DNA of 64,000 bases from Dastarcus helophoroides (taxonomy: Eukaryota; Arthropoda; Insecta; Coleoptera; Bothrideridae), in the NCBI GenBank assembly GCA_028583605.1, contig CM053335.1, positions 12,042,553-12,106,552 of the forward strand, given 5' to 3'. A program made the translations under genes and the position numbers. Below the pieces are notes generated by a model. The model searched no databases. It saw nothing but the letters and a program-made list of their open reading frames with translations, and was not told the DNA's origin. Shown one piece after another: positions 46,793-56,392 of the stretch (within the stretch, counting starts at the first letter, position 1; the number at the start of each line of letters is the position of its first letter).

Positions 46793-47070
46793 CAGTGTTT
46801 CCTAAAATGTGGTACGCACAGGTGGCTTCAGATGTCTAAAAAACTAAAAAAATTAAATTGGATTAACAAAACTAACTTTATCAGCTTGCACATTTTTAAA
46901 GACTGCGTGTAAATTGCAGAAATATGTTTTGTTCAAATTCGTTGATACGTTCAGTAGACAAACAGACAGACAAACACACTTCATCATTTATATATTAGTT
47001 AGGAAGCAATTTTTTAACGAAGGGTACTCAACGTCAGGAAAAATTATGTTGACAGTTTGGGGAACCACTG
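46793..47070. mobile_element. hAT-type MITE, 278 bp
   Basis: Left end CAGTGTTTCCTAAAATGTGG; right end, reverse-complemented, CAGTGGTTCCCCAAACTGTC. Flanks are CCTTAGGG (46785-46792) and CCTTAGGC (47071-47078), an 8-bp target duplication with one mismatch. CAGTGGTTCCCAAA-type ends and 8-bp duplications are typical of hAT elements. It has no transposase; an 86-codon frame crossing its right end is chance. Confidence 0.92.
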
Positions 47071-47078
47071 CCTTAGGC

Positions 47079-47580
47079 TCTTGGTTACAAAAAGAATTAT
47101 TTGCTTCAATTCTGCAATTAGATATTTATTTTAAGAAGCTAAAATTACTAGTTTTGCTTCGTCTTAGTAATTGAGGCCCCAACTTAGATTCAATGACTGA
47201 ATGTTTGCTAGAAAGCAAAAACAATATTCAGTGTCGATTGCAATTTGTAATTAAAGTTTTAGTAATTGATCGAGTTGACTCAACGTTATATAATCCGGCT
47301 ACGTTTCATTCTAATTAAATACAAACACCCCCAACTGAATCGATCTATTAATTACAGCTGCGTTTCATTTATTTTTTGATAGGAAAACTTTAGGATTCCA
47401 AAGAGTAAATCCGAAGACGTATTTCTTCTCTAATCATTAATTCAGAGACTGCGTCATTATGCACTTTTTCCACCCTTAGAACTTAGAGTCAAATTTAAAC
47501 TGCCCCATCTACACAATCTAAATATAATTCCATCTTTAGTCAACGTGGTGGCTTGTCACAAAGTCTTTCAGCAGTGAACG
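47079..47580. other. Unique stretch, nothing recognised
   Basis: Contains AATCGATCTATTAATTACAG and TTGATCGAGTTGACTC words. No gene or element was identified. Confidence 0.35.
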
Positions 47581-47589
47581 CGGCTATTG

Positions 47590-48285
47590 GAAGTAAGTGG
47601 CGATTGCTGTTGATTCTCGACAGTCTGAAGCATATAACGATAGCTATCGCGTGACCAGATATTATATTTTCTCTATTTTTAGCAACGTTGCAACTATGAA
47701 TTCCGTTAGTAACCCAATTAAACTGATATATGATGAATTAAGATATAATTATAAAATCTAAGTTCTCCTAGACCAGATTTACTGATTGGACACAGTGCTG
47801 GATTTCGTATAAGTTGTACAACCTATAGCTTAGGACCACCAGCATCTTTGGGGACCTACAAAACATCATAATTGGCAGTGACTGACTTGTAAAGGAAAAA
47901 TAGCTTGAGGACCATTTTTAAAAAATTTTTTTTGGTCACCAAAATTGTGGTGCCTCTTCGAAAAGTTTTTGTTTCTTCGTTAGGTTACCCTACGAGTCGC
48001 TGAAGTGTGACGAGTTTTTTTTTTTTTTGGTCACCAAAATTCTTCAGCTCAGCCAGAAAGCTTTTTTTTAGGTTATCAGAAATCCTCGAAGCACCAAAGC
48101 TTGACAACCTTTTATTTCTTGTTAGAAAGTTCCGGGTAAAGTAATAAAATTAATATTTACCTAGCAATACTGGCCTTATACCTCAAATAGCTTAGGACGA
48201 GCCTAAATCCAGCCCTGATTTAACAAATAGAAAACAATTCGAAAATTAATAAAACCGTGTCAAGAAAGTTGAACAATTGAAAACT
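47590..48285 (-). repeat. Dispersed repeat of unknown class, split by a MITE
   Basis: Minus-strand paralogue of 37390-37660. The outer parts (about 47600-47792 and 48218-48285) are homologous to that copy in inverted orientation; the inner 425 bp are a hAT MITE. Shared words include CTTCAGACTGTCGAGAAT (minus) and GACACGGTTTTATTAAT (minus). Confidence 0.75.
47793..48217. mobile_element. hAT-type MITE, 425 bp, nested
   Basis: Left end CAGTGCTGGATTTCG and right end, reverse-complemented, CAGGGCTGGATTTAGG. Flanks ATTGGACA (47785-47792) and ATTTAACA (48218-48225) match at six of eight positions, fitting an aged 8-bp duplication. Internally GGTCACCAAAATT occurs twice. No transposase is present. 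It sits inside an older dispersed repeat. Confidence 0.9.
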
Positions 48286-49080
48286 TTATCTAAGTGTATG
48301 GTGTAATATGCAAGAAGAATTTTATCGTTTTGTATGCTGGAATTCTCTACAAAGCGACTATTACTTGGAGGTTTTTTTTGTATCTTTCAGCATTTGAAGT
48401 AAAAGGAGTTTAATTTCTTATTCAATAGAGTGCCATTGAAGCAATCTGCAACCAACACACAACACTCTCGACGCTTTTAAACCGTTCATGGACTCGTCAA
48501 TTGAGTGTGGCAGCATCGCGACGGGGCTCCTCGTGTTAATGACCGTCTTCAGGGTGGGTCTTGTCACACGCACATACGCAACTATTTGCCCTGCTATTTA
48601 ATTCGCACAAAAGACCTGCATGCGTTTTAATGGGGATTTTTAGCGTCACCGCAAGTGTTCGCTAGTGAATTTATTTGAATAGAGGGATCGTCGAAGAGCG
48701 ACTGGCATATGTAATCATCGGGAGATGGTTGTTTGTTGTCTTCTTGTGCGAATGATGTGCTCCTAAAGAGATTAATTCGAGTGTAGGGTGCTTACTTTAC
48801 AATTTGTACACAGGGCGTTTGTGATTCTGATTATCGCTAGTGAAAGTGAAATGTTTGCTTTCGAGCTCGTGAAATAATAATACGAAATCGTGGGGAATTT
48901 TAGGAATGGCAACCCAATTATACTGCTCAAGTTTATCAACTTCTCTTAATTGTGTTTCCTTTTTCTTTTTTGGAGGGAAAGCTTCTATAGATCACCATCA
49001 CGCTATCAATATACTCTAACGTTAACACTGTTATGTAGCTATGAGTAAACTGCGTAATAGATTTAAAAATACGTCATAGG
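48286..49080. other. Unique stretch with GC-richer island
   Basis: About 48430-48720 is clearly GC-richer, with CGACGGGGCTCCTCG and GTCACACGCACATACG words. No splice-supported exon or RNA gene was seen; a regulatory element is possible. Confidence 0.3.
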
Positions 49081-49135
49081 TCATCGGCAGCGGGGTTTGA
49101 ACGCGGCACCCACCAAGCGAGAAACACCACACACA
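49081..49135 (-). repeat. Possible tRNA-derived SINE remnant
   Basis: The minus strand reads GGTGCCGCGTTCAAACCCCG, close to a Pol III B box (GGTTCRANYCC) with a pairing-like arm, after TTTCTCGCTTGGTGGG. No complete cloverleaf can be drawn, so this is at best a short tRNA-like remnant. Confidence 0.25.
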
Positions 49136-50261
49136 CTATAAAATTTTAATTGTTCATATAAATTAATTTAAGTATTAAAAAAGCGTTACTATTTTCTAGT
49201 TTTAAGTTTTCACTTCTGCGGCAATCCCCATGACTTATTTTTTTGAATAATACGCATAATCGTGGACCAGAGACTAAATAGACTGAACCAGAGACTATCG
49301 TGGACAGTTTAAGACAGAGTCACTATATTATCAATTTGAAATCATCTTCTTTTTTCATTTTTTTGTTAATTCTTGCTAAATATGAACCACAAATTAATAA
49401 TTTAAAGTTAACTGTAGCTTTACCTAAGAATTCCAGTTTCACTTTTGAATGAACCACCTTCTTGGGTATTCTGCCGCGGACGGTGTATAGAAATAGCTCG
49501 AGAGTGGAACGCTAGACAGTGCGGCGACCATGATGGGTACAGTTTGTAACCGGTGGTCGGTGGCAGATGGAAACACCTGAGAATGTCCTGGGACCCCTGT
49601 GGTGCATCCCACAGTCTCAATTAGTGCCTGCCACTCTATAAAATATCCAAACACGGACCATATTTTAATAATTTTATTAAGAAGCCCTTCCTTTTCCAAT
49701 TAATGGCGCGATAAAATCCCAACTAGTGAATTATTTAAATGCACCCAACTGAAGAAGTAGGGGCAATTATACTAATTGCTCTGTCAAAAGCTTTATTTTA
49801 TCATGGTTTATGTTTAGCTTCTTTTGTGGCTGCTGTACGGACCCTCGGACGTTTTCCATAACCGTGGAATTTATTTTATTAATGAAATAATAAAATTTCG
49901 AAATTGTGTATTTTACATTTTTATTGGAACTTTTACGTTTTACCGACGAAAAATTAATTAAAAATCTAACCACGATAAAGCTTTAACTTATTTTGTCATT
50001 TTATCAAAAAAATTTAAACTGTTGCATTTGGAATTATTTTTTTTGAATTATTGTACGTCTCAGAATCATAAATTTGGTTTAGAAATAATTTTTCTTGAAG
50101 CACAATCAAGGGAATCATTTTGCTTTTTTTCATATTTTAATTTCTGGTAACATGAGCTTGTGATTTAGAAATTAATTCTGAGCAGTGAAATTCTGATCTT
50201 AGATCAATAATAAAATAATCATTATATCAAATAAAAAGGCTATATAAATTTTCATAATATT
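49136..50261. other. Unique stretch with GC-richer patch at 49440-49650
   Basis: The patch contains CCGCGGACGGTG and ACCGGTGGTCGGTGGCAG and open frames of 66 and 86 codons on the minus strand in two phases; neither has recognisable motifs or clear splice sites. Otherwise AT-rich with nothing recognised. Confidence 0.3.
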
Positions 50262-50279
50262 TTTATTTATCCTAAAATA

Positions 50280-50383
50280 TTAATAAACAATGGGTACGTC
50301 AGGAGGTCCAAAAGCTTGTCTTCTTTTCCGGTTGTCATTGCTAGGGTTCATCATGATGGAAATATGGCTCAGTATCCCCGAAG
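50280..50383 (-). CDS. Probable terminal coding exon, gene unknown
   Basis: On the minus strand a polypyrimidine acceptor GGTTTTCTTTTCAG ends at 50384, followed by a 104-nt island with much higher G+C than either flank. With two leading bases completing a split codon, it encodes 33 residues and a TAA (50280-50282). The sequence contains ILSHISIMMNPSND, then the tetrabasic NRKRR, then a short tail QAFGPPDVPIVY ending at the stop. AATAAA lies at 50262-50267 on the minus strand, 13 nt after the stop. The preceding intron would be phase 1. A second phase stops after 13 codons. The tetrabasic site suggests a proprotein-convertase site if the protein is secreted, or a nuclear or cytoplasmic basic patch otherwise. 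I do not recognise the family, and no upstream exon was identified. Confidence 0.5.
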
Positions 50384-50805
50384 CTGAAAAGAAAACCTTA
50401 TAATGTATATTGTTTAGTTTTATTTTTTTAATCATTTATGGTTTTTTTTTTCTAAAATTATCATCTGGGACATCTGCCAAACATTATGACTAGAGCCTCA
50501 ACTCTAACGCAACTGTTTGTCATTTTTTCCCAATTTGGCATTTTTACGATTTTGTCTAATTTTCTTGCTTTTATAGGTCATTAGAAAAAAAATATTTTGC
50601 CAAAAAAAACTATTGTACTGAATATCGTTAAATCCATTGTAAAAATCATTAGCGAACTTTTTTTGAGAGTGAATTTGGTGGAAGCCCTCAATACCTAACC
50701 GGTCTACAATAGACATTTTAAAAGTAGTCAAAACTAAAAAAAAAATGGGTTAATTTACGAAATGTTAGAAAAAAATTGGGAATTCAAAGAAAAAAATTCA
50801 GTATC
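50384..50805. other. AT-rich stretch, nothing confirmed
   Basis: A 75-codon minus-strand frame (50504-50731) starting MTTFKMSIVDRLGIEGF lies just upstream of the probable terminal exon. It lacks a clear donor site leading into that exon and becomes Lys/Asn-rich, so it is left unassigned. Confidence 0.3.
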
Positions 50806-50920
50806 TCTCTGAAGATGATAGCTTAGCTGTCGAAACGCGTTAGAGCAATCTTTGTTGTGTATTCTTTTAATCTTTCTTGGTTTCAGGAAACAAGGTTTGT
50901 ATTTTAATTTCTAAAAAAAT
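50801..50920 (+). mobile_element. Foldback right-half copy abutting the 331-bp satellite
   Basis: Follows the family consensus from AGTATCTCTCTGAAGATG through GCGTTAGAGCAATC to the arm end TTTGTATTTTAATTTCT. The left arm is missing. The 331-bp satellite begins within about 15 bp of its right end. Confidence 0.85.
50806..50846 (+). ncRNA. Hammerhead-ribozyme-like motif, most intact copy
   Basis: In order: stem I 5' strand CTCT (50806-50809); CTGAAGA matching CUGANGA (50810-50816); one extra U (50817); stem II GATAGC (50818-50823) and GCTGTC (50827-50832) with loop TTA; GAAA (50833-50836); ACGCGT (50836-50841), self-complementary, as stem III; U as the position-17 base (50842); and AGAG (50843-50846), the stem I 3' strand. 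All conserved core bases are present. An extra base between A9 and stem II is known from a natural viroid hammerhead. A two- to three-base-pair stem III would need dimer formation, as in other short-stem type I hammerheads. Activity is untested, and U at position 17 is usually poor. Confidence 0.5.
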
Positions 50921-50929
50921 TGTCGTAAC

Positions 50930-53623
50930 TTCAAGTTTCGTAACTTCAAGTTGCGAAAAAAGATCCAAAATTCCTTCCTTCTTCCGAAACATGATAACAT
51001 TTTAATTTACCGAAAGTACATGTATGGCTTTTTTATAAAGTTTTTGGGACTTAAAATCAGAGTCTAAAAACTAAACTGGGCTATGACTATCCGTTTACGA
51101 GTTACAAACCTCCAAGATTACAAAATTTTCTTATTTTCACCAAATTTCCTGGGGTCAAAATTTAAAAATCATTATTTAAGATTTGAAAGTACTTTATCAT
51201 ATGGATTTTGATTCGTAGATTCCGAATCCGAAAACCAAATTGAGCTATGACTATGGTTTGGAAGATATGAGGGTTTAAAGTCACAAAAAAAGTTCAGAGG
51301 GTCCCCCTTCTTCCGAAACATGGAAAAATTTCCATTTTTTGAAGGTGTATTTATGGCTTTTTTATAGAGTTTTCGAGAGGTAGAATCAGAGTCTAAAAAC
51401 CAACTTGGGCTTTGATTATCCGTTTACCAGTTACAAGCCTCTAAAATTTTGAATTTTTCAAATTTTCGTCACATTTCCAAAATTTGAAATTAAGAAGTTA
51501 TCATTTAAAATCAAATGGCACATTATAAGTTGGATTTTGACTCGTAAATTACAAATCTAAAAACCCAATTGAGCTACGACTTTTGGTTTGGAAGATATGA
51601 GAGTTTGAAGTTACGAAAAAAGTTCAAAGGGTCCCCCCTTCTTCCGAAACATGGAAAAATTTCCATTTTTCGAAAGTGTATTTATGGCTTTTTTATAGAG
51701 TTTTCGAGAGGTAGAATCAGACTCTAAAAACCAACTTGGGCTATGATTATCCGTTTACGAGTTACAAGCCTCTAAAATTTCGAAATTTTCAAATTTTCGT
51801 CACATTTTCAAAGATTGAAATTCAAAAGTTATCATTCAAGATTAAATGGCATCTTATAAGTTGGATCTTGACCCGTAGATTACAAATCTAAAAACCCAAT
51901 TGAGCTACGACTTTTGGTTTGGAAGATATGAGAGTTTGAAGTTAGGAAAAAAGTTCAAAGGGCCCCCCTTCTTCCGAAGCATGGAAAAATTTCCATTTTT
52001 TGAAAATGTATTTATGGCTTTTTAATAGAGTTTTCGAGAGGTAGAATCAGAGTCTGAAAACCAACTTGGGCTATGACTATCCGTTTACGAATTACAAGCC
52101 TCGAAAATTTCGAAATTTTCAAATTTTCGCCACATTTCCAAAGGTCGAAAGTCGAAAGTTATCATTCAAGATTAAATGGCACATTATAAGTTGGATCTTG
52201 ACTGGTAGATTACAAGTCTAAAAACCCAATTGAGCTACGACTTTTGGTTTGGAAGATATGAGAATTTGAAGTTACGAAAAAAATTCAAAGGGTCCCCCCT
52301 TCTTCCGAAACATGGAAAAATTTCCATTTTTTGAAGGTGTATTTACGGCTTTTTCATAGAGTTTTCGAGAGGTAGAATCAGAGTCTGAAAACCAACTTGG
52401 GCTATGATTATTCGTTTACGAGTTACAAGCCTCTAAAATTTCGAAATTTTCAAATTTTCGTCACATTTCCAAAGGTTGAAATTCAAAAGTTATCATTTAA
52501 GATTAAATGGCACATTATAAGTTGGATCTTGACCCATAGATTACAAATCTAAAAACCCAATTGAGTTAGGACTTTTGGTTTGGACGATATGAGAGTTTGA
52601 AGTTACGAAAAAAGTTCAAAGGGTCCCCCCTTCTTCCGAAACATGAAAGAATTCCCATTTTTTTAAAGTGTATTTATGGCTATTTCATAAAGTTTTTGAG
52701 AGGTAGAATCAAAGTCGGAAAACCAACTTGGGCTATGATTATCCGTTTACGAGTTACAAGTCTCTAAAATTTCGAAATTTTCAAATTTTCGCCACATTTT
52801 TAAAGGTTGAAATTTAAAAGTTATCATTAAAGATCAAATGGCACATTTTAAGTTGGATTTTGACCCGTAGATTACAAATCTAAAAACCCAATTGAGCTAC
52901 GCCTTTTGGTTTGGAAGATATGAGAGTTTGAAGTTACGAAAAAAGTTCAAAGGGTCCCCCCTTCTTCCGAAACATGAAAGAATTCCCATTTTTTTAAAAG
53001 TGTATTTATGGCTATTTCATAAAGTTTTTGAGAGGTAGAATCAAAGTCGGAAAACCAACTTGAGCTATGATTATCCGTTTACGAGTTACAAGCCTCTAAA
53101 ATTTCGAAATTTTCCAATTTTCGTCACATTTCCAAAGGTTGAAAGTCAAAAGTTATCATTTAAGATTAAATAGTACATTAAAAGTTGGATCTTGACCGGT
53201 AGATTACAAATCTAAAAACCCAATTGAGCTACTACTTTTGGTTTAGAAGATATGAGAGTTTGAAGTTAGGAAAAAAGTTCAAAGGGCCCCCCTTCTTCCG
53301 AAGCATGGAAAAATGTCCATTTTTGAAAGTGTATTTATGGCTTTCTCGTAGAGTTGTCAAGAGGTAGAATCACAGTCTGAAAACCAACTTGGGCTATGAT
53401 TATCCGTTTACGAGTTACAAGCCTCTAAAATTTTGAAATTTTCAAATTTTCGTCACATTTCCAAAGGTTGAAATTCAAAAGTTATCATTTAAGATTAAAT
53501 GGCACATTATAAGTTGGATTTTGACCCGTAGATTACAAATCTAAAAACCCAATTGAGCTACGACTTTTGATTTGGAAGATATGAGAGTTTGAAGTTACGA
53601 AAAAAGTTCCAAGAGTCCCCCCC
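50930..53623. repeat. 331-bp satellite, eight units, each a dimer of ~165-bp halves
   Basis: CTTCCGAAAC or a variant starts at 50981, 51310, 51641, 51971, 52302, 52633, 52964 and 53295: steps 329, 331, 330, 331, 331, 331, 331. Within each unit TAGAATCAGAGTCTAAAAAC and TAGATTACAAATCTAAAAAC are homologous halves, spaced 164 and 167 bp (for example 51381, 51545, 51712). The following words are also parallel (CAACTTGGGCTATGA and CAATTGAGCTACGA). No coding frame survives along it. Confidence 0.96.
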
Positions 53624-56392
53624 TAAGTTTAAATCCAAAATTTCATCAATAAAAAAAAGCTAGACGAATAAATTTAAAACGACAAAAAAAATACAGGAAT
53701 TAAACATCAATAATTTAAAAAATAAGAAATTAAAATAATTTTTTTTCTTTTCAATTTTGTTTTCCCAATAAATGGTTATTTCTAATCTAATATCGAAATT
53801 TTGAAAATAAAGCAAAAGGTTCTTGAAAAAGAAAATTGAAATTTTGAAAAAAAAAAATGAAATAAGGTGGTTGAAAAATGAAATGTGGAGAAAAAATAGG
53901 AAAATTTGAAAATAAATTGGATATTTTGAAAAAAAGTTGTAAATTTTGAAAAAATGGAAATTTGGAAAAAATATTCGTAATATATAATTAAATAAGGTTT
54001 GGATTAAAAGATTTTTTTTCTATTATGGTTTTTCGGGTTATCGTTGTTTTATTAGTTTGCTTGACCAAAAAAATGTCAATAATTTAAAAACAAAATTTGT
54101 TATTTGATATTAAAGCAAATTTTTAAAAAAGTTCAAATTTTCCAATTTAATTGAATCCAAATTTACGAAAAGAAGTTAACAATTTTGCAAAGATATTTTG
54201 AAAAAAGTTTAAATATTAAAAATCAAAGTATTCACAATAAGTTGGGAAAACCTCGGAATTTTGAAATAAGTTGAATGTTTGAAAAACTAGAAATTTTGAA
54301 ATTTTTCAGAAAGTGAATATGTTTGAAGTAGTTAAAATTTTAAAGTAAACATTTTTGAAAAATTTCTACATTTTTTAGTCGTAGTTATTCAAAAATATCA
54401 AATTTATGAAAAATAGAAGTTTTGGAAAAAAAGACATTTTTAAAAAGTAGAAACTTTGAGGAAAATCAAATTTTGGTTAAAATTCAGAATTTTGAAAGAA
54501 GTCGAGACTTCGAAAAAAGTCAAAGTTTTGAAAATGTTTTAAAAATCTTTAGATCGTCTTACAAAATTTTCTTTCTTGTGAGGAAGAGTTTTGTAAAACA
54601 ATCTAAACTTTCATTAAAGTCAAAATTTAAAAAAAAAATGTCAGAAAATGTAACATTTGCAAAAATTTACATTTGAAAAAAATAATAATTCAATATCTTC
54701 TAAACAACAGGCGAATCAGTCGAAAAGGTTGAATGTTTAAGAGTCAAAATTTGTAGCAGAAGACTGAAATAAGGAAAATTTCGAAATGAATAACTAATTC
54801 GAAAATAGTCAAAATCCAAAGGAAAAAGAAAGAAAAACTTTTATTTATCCAAATTGTTTAAAATAAGCAATATAGTCTAAAATATTCTGCATTACAAAAA
54901 AGTGAAATCACAAAAAAAAAGAAAAAAGTTCTAGAGAAGGTAAATCTCTGAAAGCAATTTTGAAAAAACTTCAAATTTTGAAAAAATAAATTGTTAACAA
55001 AGATTCAAATTTTCAGGAAAACTCGAAAATGTTGAAAAGGTGGGAATTTTGAAGTTTAAAAAATTAAGAAGGTTTAAACTTTTAAAAATTGAAATAAAGA
55101 ACTTGTCTCCTGAAACTAACCACTAAGAAAGATTAAAAAACACAACAAAGGTTGCTTTAACGTGTTTCGGCGGCCAAGCTGTCATCTTCAAAGAGAAACT
55201 TCTAAAAAAGTGGACACTTTTAAAATAGTTAAAATTTTTCAAAATTTTCAACAATTACAAGGGTCGTAATTTTTTAAAAAAGAAGAGGTTTATGATAAAT
55301 AAAAATTTCGGAAAAATTTCGAAAGTTTTAGAAACGTTAAAACGTTAAAAGATAATTAAATATTGATGAAAATTCACAGTTTTCAAAGAGAAGTGGAAAT
55401 CTCCAGAAAAAGCCAAAATTTAAAAAATGTTGAAATCTCACAAGAACAGAAATTGTGTAAAAATTTTTAAATTTTCAATGTGTCAATATTTTTTAAACGG
55501 AAAAATATATAAAATGCCTGCCTGATGAATGTGAAATTTTAAAAAACTCCACTGTTGGAAAAAAACCATGAAAAATTCAATATTTTGTAAAAAAAAGTTG
55601 AATTTCTCAAAATGGTTGAATTTCCAAAGGCAAAATTTTTAGCCCAAGACTAAGTTCAAAAAAATTTTTTGAAAGAAATGGATATTTCGAAAAAAGTCAA
55701 AATTCAGAAAAGAAGAAAAGAAAATTTCTAAAGAAGCCGAAATTTACAAAAAAGTGAAATCTCGAAAATAATAAATATAAGCAAAAAATAAAAATTTTAT
55801 AAGATAGAATAGAATTTCCACAAAAATGTCAATTCTGGAAAAATTCATGAATTTTAGAAACTTTAGAAAAAGTCGAAAATTTTAAAAATGTGGAAATTTT
55901 GAAGAATCTGGAGATTTCGAGATTTTCAAAGTTTTATATTATTTTCAGGTCAGCATTTTAAAATGATTCCACATTTTTAAATAAGTGAAAATCCGCAATA
56001 TCAAAAATCTCTGGTAGAATATAATGTTACAAAAACAGGAAAAGTGTTAGGCAAATTAAAAAAAGCAAAAATATTTAAACAGAGAAATTTTTTAGAAAAA
56101 GTAAACATTTTCAGGATAATTAAAAATTTTCAGGAAAAGTCAAATTTGCAAAATAATTTGCAATGCATTTCTAAATAAAATAAATTTCTAAAAAAAAATT
56201 ATGAAAAAATAAAAATTATATAAGATAGAATATTCACAAAAATTCATATTTTCGAAAAAAGTTTTAAAAAAGTGGAAAAGATTAGAAAGATCTGGTAATT
56301 TTCAGGTTTGGAAATTTTTTTAAACATTTTTGGGTCAGCCTTTAAAAAAAATTCGATATATTCCAAAAAAGTCAAAATTTTAATTGAAATAC
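53624..56392. repeat. A-rich low-complexity DNA
   Basis: Words of the AAAATTTTGAAAAAAGT type. From about 56100 a precursor of the ~615-bp unit can be recognised. The 84-codon frame at 54422-54676 is Lys/Ser/Phe-rich repeat. A foldback half copy at 55084-55200 is embedded, with left arm and a changed core (TTGAAGA on the minus strand). Confidence 0.6.
55084..55200 (-). mobile_element. Foldback left-half copy
   Basis: Begins AATTGAAATAAAGAACTTGT, carries a small insertion (ACTAACCACTAAG) in the arm, and ends in the centre hairpin GTTTCGGCGGCCAAGCTGTC. The matching right arm is absent. Confidence 0.75.

Noticed and set aside
49081..49135. tRNA gene
   Set aside because: Only a B-box-like word is present; no cloverleaf, A box or terminator can be aligned, so kept only as a weak SINE remnant.
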